Assembly (NCBI RefSeq): GCF_047302285.1
Contig: NZ_CP154845.1
Location: forward strand, 4,464,001-4,528,000
Source of the DNA: Robertmurraya sp047302285
GTDB taxonomy: Bacteria > Bacillota > Bacilli > Bacillales > Cytobacillaceae
Reading direction: 5' to 3'
Length of the DNA stretch: 64,000 nucleotides
The notes beneath the pieces were generated by a model. It made no database searches. It was not told the DNA's origin and was given only the letters and a program-made list of their open reading frames with translations. The first letter of the stretch is position 1. Every line of letters begins with the position of its first letter. Made by a program: the position numbers and the translations under genes. Positions 47,194 to 56,465 of the stretch are shown here, piece by piece.

Positions 47194-47709
47194 TTAATAT
47201 TTATTCATTTTGAATCTTCCATATTCGGTTTCGAACATTTCATTTATTTCCCAAGATTCAACGGTTTTATAAGCTGTTTGTTGATCAAAGCCTTTTCCCA
47301 GAAGGTAGGCCATTGCGGCAATTTCAGTTAGCGCATGTTCATAGGAAGTAAGAGCAACTTCTTTTAGACCATAATCAACAAAAGGCTTTATTGCCATTAA
47401 TGTTTCACTTTTCAAATCCTGATCCGAATTTTCTCTCTCATCGGATTCATTACCCTCTAGATTTGGATGTGCTTCTTTGTATAGTACCTCCCACTGTTCA
47501 TACAGACTTGTAGCTGTCTCAAAGTCCTCAGAGTCTACTGTTAAATTTTTTTGTAATTTACTCATTAAATTACGCCATGTCTCTTCCCATTCCTCTAAAG
47601 TTCTTAAGTCAAAGAGTTTTGAGAACTTCGGTTTCACACTTTCCCAATGAACATAAATGTCGGTACACCATCCCAATAAATATTTATAGTTTTCCGTTTG
47701 GGCTTCCAT
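47194..47709 (-). CDS. Hypothetical helical protein
   Basis: 171 residues from ATG 47709 with AAAGGGTGAT upstream; the ORF start at 47757 precedes that site. Helical and acidic, rich in Trp and Glu (LGWCTDIYVHWESVKPKF, EEWEETWRNLMSKLQKN), with a C-terminal domain (LTEIAAMAYLLGKGFDQQTA). No family recognised. It lies inside the transposon just before the internal terminal repeat at 48022. Confidence 0.6.
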   Translation of the reverse strand: MEAQTENYKYLLGWCTDIYVHWESVKPKFSKLFDLRTLEEWEETWRNLMSKLQKNLTVDSEDFETATSLYEQWEVLYKEAHPNLEGNESDERENSDQDLKSETLMAIKPFVDYGLKEVALTSYEHALTEIAAMAYLLGKGFDQQTAYKTVESWEINEMFETEYGRFKMNKY

Positions 47710-47757
47710 TTTTTTATCACCCTTTTTAAATTTTTTCACTTCTAAAAAAAGAAGCAA

Positions 47758-48021
47758 TATCGCGTGTAAAATGAGGTTAAATACCTTTTAAAACCAATTT
47801 ACAATTCTATGGTATGTTTCACTTATGTCCCTAGACTAGGCATTTGTCTCATTTAACAAAATAAATTTTGTTTTCTTTCCAAACGGATAAATATGTTGCA
47901 TTCTGCAAGTATAATTTTCCTTTGCAAACAAGGCCGGTGTTAAAAGTATAAAGACATTTTTAAAACGTTCTTAACAAAAAGATAAAGAGCAGGTAAGCTG
48001 AGGAACTTGTTAAAACCTGAA
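47758..48021. other. Intergenic, no gene seen
   Basis: AT-rich sequence up to the third terminal repeat. CTGAA precedes the repeat and does not match either outer flank. Confidence 0.4.
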
Positions 48022-48059
48022 GGGGTTCCGTCAGGAAAATGCGGATTTACAACGTTAAA
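48022..48059 (+). repeat. Tn1546-like terminal repeat, internal third copy
   Basis: Starts GGGGTTCCGTCAGGAAAATG and is in the same orientation as the left end at 37935. With the right end at 54990 it delimits a 6.97-kb segment that holds tnpR, tnpA and the ger remnant. Confidence 0.85.
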
Positions 48060-48141
48060 CTATTTTTTGGGAAACAAAAACCTTGCTTCCCCAACGCTAA
48101 GCAGAAGAAGCAAGGTGAGTTAATAATTTCACTTGCCAGAA

Positions 48142-48898
48142 TCACGAGGTGGATTCACCATGTTCATGTAATTTATATCTTCCAGGGTAAACAATATTCA
48201 CCTCAACCTTTACATGGCGCAGGGAATCTTGGTTTAAAACGAGTTGCTGTTTTCCTGTGGCAATGCTCTTCCATTGATGTGAATGTTTGCGATACAAAGA
48301 TTCGCCCAAACTGTAAATATCTATACCCTCCTTAAAAGCAGTTTGATACGTTTTGCGGATTTGCTCCTCTATTTTTTCCTGAGCCATTTGTGTGAGTTCC
48401 TTTTCGGTAAGGTCCGTATGCAATTCATTGATCCCTGCCTTCACTTTTACTGAAATATCGAAATACGCCTTGTTCAATTTCACAATAGGAGTCACTTCAT
48501 ATTTGGGTTTTTCTGCGACAAGAACAGCCGCAAGCTTTTCTTCGGCAAACAAATCAAGAGGTACTCGGATCGTGTGAGTACTTAGCCAGGGCATTCCCGA
48601 CAAATCCTTAAGATCCATTCGTCCATAATAATTGTGTAGATCATATACATGTATGCCAGAATATCTAAGCAGCTCTTTTGGTTTATTACTTTCCTGCCAT
48701 TGACCTTTGCGAAGCGATAATTCCGGTATATAACTGGTTCTGGCCTTTTCGTTTGAGTCCAGACAAGGTGTATTGGCCATCGACATAGTCTATTCCAACA
48801 GCCATAGCATAGTTCATGTTTTGCACTTCATATCTGCTCCAGCAACCGGTAAGGGTGAGAAGAAGGAAAAGTGCAACCATACTTTTATATCTCCTCAT
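48142..48898 (-). pseudogene. GerAC-type lipoprotein gene with internal deletion
   Basis: The start at 48898 gives a lipoprotein signal (VALFLLLTLTGCWS) and MNYAMAVGIDYVDGQY, then the frame is lost near 48780. Another frame resumes with RTSYIPELSLRKGQWQ and runs through the GerAC C-terminal domain (ELLRYSGIHVYDLHNYYG to VKVEVNIVYPGRYKL) to 48142. About 130 central residues are missing. The start overlaps the gerAA stop as ATGA, so the order was A-C as in many Bacillus ger operons. No B gene remains; it may have followed and been lost at the repeat at 48022. Confidence 0.8.
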
Positions 48899-49971
48899 TT
48901 ATGCCTGTCCCCTTGCCTTGTAGAATCTCGTGTCTTCAACATGTCCGGTCGAGTGTTTCGCCATGGCCAAGGTAATCGAAACAAAGCGTTGGCCAAGTCT
49001 TTAAATGGAGGTGATATTGGGGCCAAGTAAGGCAAGCCGCATGAACGCAATGAGGCTAAATGGCTGAGCACAATAAATAATCCAAGAAAGAAGCCATAAA
49101 TGCCAAGCGTGGCAGACAGAATGAAAAGAAAAAAGCGTAAGGTACTAATCGTTCCAGCCAATGATAGGCTCGATAAAGTTGAACCAAAGATTTGTGTAAT
49201 TGCTCCGATGACAACGATACCTGGGGATAAGAATCCAGCACGAATGGCCGCATCCCCCAGGATAAGTCCTCCTACAACCGTTACCGTGGAGACGACCGCA
49301 GAAGGCAATCGGATACCAGCTTCCCGCAGGATTTCTAAGAAGAGAAGTGCAATAAACATTTCAACTGCCACATCAAAAGGGATTCCCAACCGGTTAATCC
49401 CCAAAGTGGCAAGTAGATAATAGGGCAGCTGATCTTGATGATAGGAAAGAATGGCAACAAAAAATGCAGGAAGCAGTAGCGATACGGACAAGCCAAGTAA
49501 ACGAAGCGTTTGACCAAATGTAGCTGCCAAAGCAGTAAAGTGGATATCTTCGGGTGCTTTCACAAGCAAAAATAAATTGGCAGGCGCAATCAACGCAGCC
49601 GGTGTACCATCCACAATCAACGCTACACGCCCATTGAGCATACAGTTCACGGTAAAGTCTGCTCTGCCTGTATACCCCATCAAAGGAAACAATGCTTTTG
49701 TCGGTTCCATTAATTCTTCTAGCTGAGTGGCGCTAAACGCTCCGTCAATGTGAAGATCATCTAATTTATTCTTTACATCTTGAACAATCTTAGGATCAAC
49801 AATGTCACGCATGTAAAGAATTGCAACGGTTGTTTTCGTGCGAACGCCTACTTTTTTCGTTTCATAAACCATGCTGGTTGATTTGATTCGTTTCCGAATT
49901 AACGCCACATTGACTCCCACTTCTTCCACAAATCCATCCTTTGGCCCCCGTACCGAAAGCATTCGCATCAT
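48895..49971 (-). pseudogene. GerAA-type receptor gene, 5' truncated
   Basis: 358 codons matching GerAA from about residue 140: VRGPKDGFVEEVGVNVALIR, then the membrane part (LGLSVSLLLPAFFVAILSY, VVGGLILGDAAIRAGFLSPG) and tail YLAPISPPFKDLANALFRL. The first ~140 residues are replaced by an out-of-frame amidase fragment (to 50164), with the junction near 49960. There is no ribosome binding site at the apparent ATG 49971. Together with the deleted gerAC, this locus is dead. Confidence 0.82.
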
Positions 49972-50164
49972 CTGTACGTTCTTTCAAGCTGCGCGTAATA
50001 TCTGCTGTTCTACTCATTTTAATTTGCAGGCCTTCATAATGGTTTTCCAAGAGATTTCGGATGCTATGGGAAATATTTAAGGTAATTTCTTTTTCCTGCA
50101 TCCCATTGCCAATAGCTCCTGGGTCCATTCTCCCGTGACCAGGATCTAAATATAATTTAAACAT
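49862..50164 (-). pseudogene. N-acetylmuramoyl-L-alanine amidase, N-terminal fragment
   Basis: From ATG 50164 (GAGGTGG upstream) the frame reads MFKLYLDPGHGRMDPGAIGN, the amidase_3 start with the zinc-binding His in DPGHG, and continues to RSLKERTDDANAFG. It then runs out of frame over the gerAA sequence. Amidases of this type act on spore or cell-wall peptidoglycan. This is a deletion fusion of two genes; only about 65 amidase residues remain. Confidence 0.75.
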
Positions 50165-50525
50165 TTTACACCACCTCGTACAAATAAAATATGATCGAAG
50201 AGTAACGGAGGTATAGGAATTCGTCTGAGATACATATAAAAATAGGTGATGATAGGCATTACATTTCATTGAATCAGATGATTTATTTTAAAGCTAAGAA
50301 ATTTTCCAAATGCGAGACCATATGTATGAGCAGCAATTAATGTTCCATATTTTTCGTGGGTCAGGCAAACTCTTGTTCATCTAGACAGTAGGCTGATTGA
50401 TTATTGATGCTTCTTTCTTAACAAAACACCTAAGTGATTCTCTGTGCATATACTGTATCATTACTACAGGATTATGATTAAATACAACCCAATCCATACA
50501 TAAAATAATCAAGGAGAGGTTAATT

Positions 50526-50978
50526 TTGAAAATTCCAAAGACAGCCAAAGTTAGTATCCCCTTTCCATCCGTATGGGGGATTGATGCTTCTATTGCGGGG
50601 AGATCCATTATTAGAGGTATACTTACCATTGATTCCATTGTAGACAACAAAGTAGTAGGTACAGTTAATTTTCGTGGTATACCTATTCAGATTAATGGGT
50701 ATTGGGACGAAAGCGCTAAACAAATAAGTTTCGATTCACCATATGCCTCCTTTTTTGGCAACTTGACAATATTTGATGAGACCGCTATAAGCATTCGGCA
50801 TTTCATTTTAAGTGGACGGTTTATAATGAAACCTCCCTCTTTGCTGGCTGGTGAATACGGAAATTGGATTGCTACAACCTTTACAACCCGTTTGGGACCT
50901 CCCATATATACTAATGTTTTACCACCTGCTGGTGCCTTTTCAGTCTCAAGTATGCTCTTGGGACAGCAATTGTTTTAA
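50526..50978 (+). CDS. Hypothetical protein, paralogue of the one at 46614
   Basis: 150 residues from TTG 50526, with AAGGAGAGG upstream. It shares with the 46614 protein the start KVSIPFPSVWGIDASIAGRS, the block GTVNFRGIPIQINGYWDE, and RFIMKPPSLLAGEYGNWIAT. The two copies are in opposite orientation on either side of the internal repeat at 48022. Function unknown. A terminator follows. Confidence 0.7.
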   Translation: MKIPKTAKVSIPFPSVWGIDASIAGRSIIRGILTIDSIVDNKVVGTVNFRGIPIQINGYWDESAKQISFDSPYASFFGNLTIFDETAISIRHFILSGRFIMKPPSLLAGEYGNWIATTFTTRLGPPIYTNVLPPAGAFSVSSMLLGQQLF

Positions 50979-50992
50979 TTAGACCATGACTT

Positions 50993-51033
50993 TATAAAAA
51001 CAACCTTCCTTTGTGACTAAGGTTGTTTTTTTA
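50993..51033 (+). terminator. Intrinsic terminator
   Basis: AAAAACAACCTT pairs with AAGGTTGTTTTTTT. Confidence 0.9.
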
Positions 51034-51227
51034 AAGTGTTCTCGAAAAATACAGCCTTGCTTTAAATCTGAGTTTAGCGTATATCTCCGTTAAAATGTAC
51101 TCGGAACCCTTTGATGATCGTGCCTAGTTAGATAAACAAATATTGATACTTCCTTATAGAAATAGCCTACTTGGTTAGGTACGTTGTTTCACAATCCCCG
51201 GAAATTTTTAATATAAGTAATGAATGC

Positions 51228-51827
51228 TTATTTTTTTCCTTCCGATAGCTTTCTATATAAAGAAGCTCTAGATACATTTGTAATTTCACAAATTTGATTT
51301 ACAGTCATATTTCCTTCTTTATATAGCTTTACTGCATAATTCATTCCTGCGTGATTTTTATGATATTTCTTTAACCGTCCTTTAAACTTCCCTTCTTTCT
51401 TTGCGAGCTCAATTCCTTCACGCTGACGCATACGAATAAGGTCTCGCTCTAATTGGTTAACACCAGCCATTACCGTAATTAAGAATTGGCTATATGGATT
51501 ATCTTCTGATAAATCTAGCCATGTATCCTTAAGTGATTTTAAGCTTGCCTTTTTATTTCGTATTAAATCAATCAATTCAAATAAATCTTGCGTACTTCGA
51601 GTGATCCGAGTTAAATCTGTAACATAAATAATGTCACCTTCCTGTAAATCCTCTAACATTTTTTGAAGTTGTTCACGATCTTTTGTGGCTCCTGAAATTT
51701 TTTCTTCATAAATAATATCCATTCCAATTTCGTTCAATTGCCGAAATTGCCTTGAAGGATTTTGGCTAGTCGAACTGACGCGTACATAACCGATTTTCTG
51801 CAAAATTTCACCTCGTTTTTGAGACAA
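51228..51827 (-). CDS. tnpR: Tn1546-like resolvase
   Basis: 199 residues. Catalytic domain IGYVRVSSTSQNPSRQFRQL with the nucleophile Ser, TDLTRITRSTQDLFELIDLI, QLERDLIRMRQREGIELAKK; C-terminal HTH MTVNQICEITNVSRASLYRKL. It resolves cointegrates at a res site, probably in the 120 bp between it and the divergent tnpA. No lesion is visible, so resolution should still work even though tnpA is broken. Confidence 0.9.
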   Translation of the reverse strand: MSQKRGEILQKIGYVRVSSTSQNPSRQFRQLNEIGMDIIYEEKISGATKDREQLQKMLEDLQEGDIIYVTDLTRITRSTQDLFELIDLIRNKKASLKSLKDTWLDLSEDNPYSQFLITVMAGVNQLERDLIRMRQREGIELAKKEGKFKGRLKKYHKNHAGMNYAVKLYKEGNMTVNQICEITNVSRASLYRKLSEGKK

Positions 51828-51950
51828 GTCTTATGAGACACTCTTAACTATGATTTTATCAGTCTACTATACTTGTATCAATAGAGTACACTCTATTGAT
51901 ATATAATTGAACTAATTAACTGAATAATTATGGAAATGGGATGATACTGA
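51828..51950. promoter_or_regulatory. Candidate res site and divergent promoters
   Basis: The short space between tnpR and tnpA contains the dyad ATAGAGTACACTCTAT near 51889-51904 and AT-rich arms. It is the expected place for a Tn3-type res site. Confidence 0.5.
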
Positions 51951-54916
51951 ATGAAAATTGCGAGAGGTAGAGAATTGCTTACACTGGAACAGAGGCAGGA
52001 TTTTATGCAAATCCCTGAAGATGAATGGATATTGGGGACCTACTTCACTTTTTCCAAACGGGATTTAGAAATAGTTAATAAGCGAAGGAGAGAAGAAAAC
52101 CGTTTAGGGTTTGCTGTTCAATTAGCTGTTCTTCGGTATCCCGGTTGGCCATACACTCATATCAAAAGCATCCCGGAATCAGTCATACATTATATATCGA
52201 AACAAATCGGTGCCACTCCATCTTCGATTAGTCTTTATCCTCAAAGAGAAAATACACTTTGGGATCATTTGAAAGAACTTCGAAGTAATACGACTTTGTA
52301 ACTTTTACTCTAAGAGAATATCGAATAGCATTTAAGCATCTTCATCAATTAGCTTTTGAAAATGGCGATGCCATACATCTACTACATGAATGTATAGATT
52401 TTCTAAGAAAAAACAAAATCATACTGCCTGCTATTACTACACTTGAAAGAATGGTGTGGGAGGCAAGGGCAATGGCTGAAAAGAAACTGTTTAATACTGT
52501 TAGTCAATCTCTTACAAATGAACAAAAAGGAAAGCTTGAAGAGATCATTACTTCGCAGCATCCATCCGAATCCAACAAAACGATATTGGGTTGGTTAAAG
52601 GAACCGTCGGGTCATCCTTCACCCGAAACATTTCTAAAAGTAATAGAACGACTCGAATACATACGAGGAATGGAATTAGAAACGGTACAAATTAGTCATT
52701 TGCATCGCAATCGCCTGTTACAACTATCTCGCTTAGGCTCAAGATATGAGCCATATGCATTCCGTGACTTTCAAGAAAATAAGCGATATTCGATATTAAC
52801 CGTCTATTTATTACATCTTACTCAAGAGTTAACGGATAAAGCTTTTGAAATTCATGATAGACAAATACTTAGTCTGTTATCAAAAGACCGTAAGGCTCAA
52901 GAGGAAATTCAGAAACAAAACGGTAAAAAGCTGAATGAGAAAGTTATACACTTTACGAACATCGGACAAGCTTTAATCAAAGCAAAACAGGAAAAATTAG
53001 ACGTTTTTGAGGTTTTAGAATCCGTTATCGAATGGAATTCTTTTGTCTCTTCGGTTGAAGAAGCCCAGGAGCTTGCACGCCCTGCTGATTATGATTATTT
53101 AGACTTACTGCAAAAACGATTTTATTCACTTAGAAAATATACGCCAACGCTATTAAGGGTACTGGAATTTCATTCTACAAAGGCAAATGAACCACTTTTA
53201 CAAGCCGTAGAGATTATCCGAGGAATGAACGAATCCGGGAAGCGAAAAGTGCCTGATGACTCACCTGTGGATTTTATTTCAAAACGATGGAAAAAGCATT
53301 TATACGAGGATGATGGTACAACAATTAATCGTCATTACTATGAAATGGCTGTTTTAACAGAACTTCGGGAGCATGTTCGTGCGGGAGATGTTTCCATTGT
53401 TGGCAGCAGACAATGTAGAGATTTTGAGGAATATTTGTTTTCAGAAGATAAATGGAGTCAAACGAAGGAGAATACAAGATTATCAGTTAGTTTATCATTC
53501 GAAGATTATATAACAGAGAGAACCAGCAGTCTTAATGAAAGGTTAAAGTGGTTAGCTGCCAATTCCAACAAGTTGGATGGAGTTTCTCTTGAAAAAGGAA
53601 AGCTGTCACTTGCACGCTTAGAAAAAGATGTTCCAGAAGAAGCAAAAAAGTTTAGCGCAAGCCTTTATCAGATGCTACCAAGAATAAAACTAACCGATTT
53701 ACTCATGGATGTGGCTCATATAACAAGATTTCATGAGCAATTCACTCATGCTTCCAATAATCGAAAACCCGATAAGGAAGAAACGATCTTTATCATGGCT
53801 GCCCTTTTAGGAATGGGAATGAATATCGGATTGAGTAAAATGGCTGAAGCTACACCCGGACTTACATATAAGCAACTAGCCAATGTGTCTCAATGGCGTA
53901 TGTATGAAGATGCCATGAATAAAGCCCAAGCCATATTAGTAAACTTTCATCATAAATTACAATTGCCTTTCTATTGGGGCGACGGTACAACATCTTCGTC
54001 AGATGGTATGAGAATGCAGCTAGGTGTTTCATCACTACATGCAGATGCAAATCCACATTATGGAACTGGAAAAGGAGCCACCATCTACCGATTTACAAGT
54101 GATCAATTCTCTTCTTACTACACAAAGATTATTCATACTAATTCAAGAGATGCGATTCATGTTTTGGATGGTTTGTTACATCATGAGACGGATCTAAACA
54201 TAGAGGAGCATTATACAGACACGGCCGGTTACACGGACCAAATATTCGGACTGACTCATTTATTAGGATTTAAATTTGCCCCAAGAATAAGGGATTTATC
54301 GGACTCAAAATTATTTACGATAGATAAAGCAAGTGAGTATCCAAAACTAGAAGCCATTTTACGTGGACAAATAAATACAAAGGTCATTAAAGAAAATTAT
54401 GAGGATGTTTTGCGATTAGCTCATTCTATAAGGGAGGGAACAGTTTCAGCATCCCTTATTATGGGGAAGCTAGGTTCCTATTCAAGACAAAACAGCTTAG
54501 CTACAGCCTTACGTGAGATGGGCCGAATAGAAAAAACGATCTTTATTTTGAATTATATATCGGATGAATCATTAAGAAGAAAAATACAAAGAGGATTGAA
54601 TAAAGGAGAAGCCATGAATGGGTTGGCAAGAGCTATTTTCTTCGGAAAACAAGGTGAGCTTAGAGAACGCACCATACAGCATCAATTGCAAAGGGCCAGT
54701 GCCTTAAACATAATCATTAATGCCATCATTATATGGAATACCTTACATCTAACAAAAGCAGTTGAATATCAAAAACAGGCTGATAGTTTTAATGAAGAAT
54801 TATTGCACCATATGTCGCCTCTAGGTTGGGAACATATTAATTTACTAGGAGAATATCATTTTAATTCAGATAAAATGGTCTCGTTAGATTCTTTAAGACC
54901 ATTAAAACTTTCTTAA
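51951..54916 (+). pseudogene. tnpA: Tn1546-like transposase TnpA with single-base frameshift
   Basis: The N-terminal frame (51951-52301) ends ...LRSNTTL. Adding one G after 52286 gives RSEYDFVTFTLREYR and joins the frame that runs to 54916, total about 988 residues, as in Tn1546 TnpA, which I recall closely. DDE residues lie in the C-terminal part (YWGDGTTSSSDGMRM near D1, HYTDTAGYTDQIFG near D2, final E in LGSYSRQNSLATALREMGR). As sequenced, it cannot be made in full, so the element should need a transposase in trans. A sequencing error is the alternative. Confidence 0.9.
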
Positions 54917-54952
54917 CGTTGTTAAAAATGGGGGAATCGTCCCGAAAATGTG

Positions 54953-54990
54953 CTTAGCGTTGTAAATCCGCATTTTCCTGACGGTACCCC
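54953..54990 (-). repeat. Tn1546-like terminal repeat, right
   Basis: Inverted match to 37935-37972 and 48022-48059, ending in CCCC at 54990, 37 bp after the tnpA stop codon begins the spacer. Confidence 0.9.
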
Positions 54991-55623
54991 TAATAAGTTA
55001 TATTCAGAAGTCCGATTATCATTTTTAGCAACTAGTAATTGATCTAATTTTCGCTCAATTTCAGGAGTCAATTTTGAAAATACTGAATTAAATAACTGGT
55101 GATTCACTAATGTTCTTATACGACGAGCCAATCGATCTAATGTACTAAAAGCAGGTAATTCACACCTTTCTTTTATTAATATTTCAATGGATACGTTGAT
55201 AAGATCGGCTGGATTGTCCATTACCTGTGTAGCCTTATAAATTGAAGTAGTTGCAATATGTAAGGCTTCTTTTCCATAAGGACGTACATTGAGGTAATCT
55301 CTAATTGCTTTTTGATGTCGGTAAATTGATTTACTATTGTAATTCGGTTCAACACTAGCAGAGAGATTCAAACAGGTCCGAATATGAATCATGATCTCTA
55401 CAGGAATATCTTTCGGTCGAGGAAAGTAACCAAGTCGTTGGAAAGACTTTAACATAACTAATAGACTTAGAACTGAAACAGGTCCTCTAGCAACTTTATG
55501 CGCAAATTGGTTTTCTTCAGGTGTAGGGGAGTAAACATCACGAAGTTCTTTTGAAGTAGGACGTTTTTTAAATCTTGGATAAGCCGTACGTTCTATAGAT
55601 GCCAAATTACCAACTCCATTCAA
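54991..55623 (-). pseudogene. tnpA: Outer Tn3-family transposase, N-terminal fragment
   Basis: About 211 codons of the Tn3 TnpA N-terminal region (FAHKVARGPVSVLSLLVMLK, YRHQKAIRDYLNVRPYGKEA, STLDRLARRIRTLVNHQLF) run into the Tn1546-like right end. The frame continues a few codons into the repeat before stopping. Its C-terminal partner is at 37613-37934. The ATG at 55623 has no strong binding site, so a few more residues may lie upstream. Confidence 0.85.
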
Positions 55624-55694
55624 ATTAAGTTGGGGGTGGTGACTGAGTAGCTGCCCTAGTCCGTCACATAATTCCCTAAAAATATAAGAGATTT

Positions 55695-56261
55695 TTAATT
55701 TGCTTCTACTAGTTTTCTTTTATTAATCGCTCGATATAATGATCCCTGTGAAAGTCCTGTACCTTCTACAATTTCTTTTACCGAGTATTCTTTACTGTCA
55801 TACATCCTCAAGGCTATTTCAATTTTCCCTTGATCCACTTTAGGCCTTCCTAGTTTTTTTCCTCTTCTTTTACTCGCTTCTAACCCTTCTTTAACTCTTT
55901 CTACAATTAAATTTCTTTCTAACTCTGCGATGACACACATCATTTGAAACATGGCTTTTCCCGTTGATGTTCTTGTATCCATGTTCTCCTTAATAGAAAC
56001 GAACTTTACACCAGTATCCTCGAATTGCTGAATAATAGAAAGAATATCAAGTGTTTTTCTCCCTAAGCGTGAAATACTTTCTACTACAACGGTATCACCT
56101 TTCCTTATTACATCTAGCAATGAGTTAAGTCCATCTCTATCCTTTGTAGTCCCAGTAAATTTCTCTTGAACCATTTTTTCACAGCCGTACTCAGAAAGTA
56201 ATATAATTTGTCGGTCTAAATTTTGGTCAACTGTCGAAACTCGAGCATAACCGATTATCAT
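55695..56261 (-). CDS. tnpR: Resolvase of the outer Tn3-family transposon
   Basis: 188 residues: IGYARVSTVDQNLDRQIILL, SISRLGRKTLDILSIIQQFE, ELERNLIVERVKEGLEASKR; HTH SVKEIVEGTGLSQGSLYRAI. It is on the same strand and upstream of the outer tnpA fragment, as in many Tn3-family elements. AGGAGGCTTC precedes the ATG. It resembles the resolvase at 35860 in the catalytic part but lacks its extension. Probably intact. Confidence 0.88.
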   Translation of the reverse strand: MIIGYARVSTVDQNLDRQIILLSEYGCEKMVQEKFTGTTKDRDGLNSLLDVIRKGDTVVVESISRLGRKTLDILSIIQQFEDTGVKFVSIKENMDTRTSTGKAMFQMMCVIAELERNLIVERVKEGLEASKRRGKKLGRPKVDQGKIEIALRMYDSKEYSVKEIVEGTGLSQGSLYRAINKRKLVEAN

Positions 56262-56465
56262 AAAGAAGCCTCCTGCACAATTTAATAATCTAATTGTACA
56301 AGAGACATCATTTTTGTAAAAGTATTTGGTAAAACTTTTGGTAATTATTTTTGGTAACCTATAAAATTAGTAAAATCAAGCATCAGTATTTCTCATAAAT
56401 ATTGTTACAAAAAATATGGTTTTTGGTAACAATCTTTTTATTAATACAAAACCAATCAGATATAA

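Larger units (their letters stand above)
37935..54990. mobile_element. Tn1546-like transposon carrying a spoVA2mob-type module
   Basis: Terminal inverted repeats of about 38 bp start GGGGTAGCGTCAGG at 37935 and end, inverted, ...CCTGACGGTACCCC at 54990; both match the Tn1546 end as I recall it. Flanks are TACTA (37930-37934) and TAATA (54991-54995), four of five alike. It carries tnpR, tnpA, cardiolipin synthase, DUF421, CBO0543-type protein, spoVAC-AD-AEb with partners, and a decayed ger locus. No van genes. It splits another Tn3-family transposase gene. Confidence 0.85.

Noticed and set aside
37930..54995. Perfect 5-bp target duplication of the Tn1546-like element
   Set aside because: TACTA and TAATA differ at one base, and sequence is missing from the target gene, so a simple insertion is not supported.
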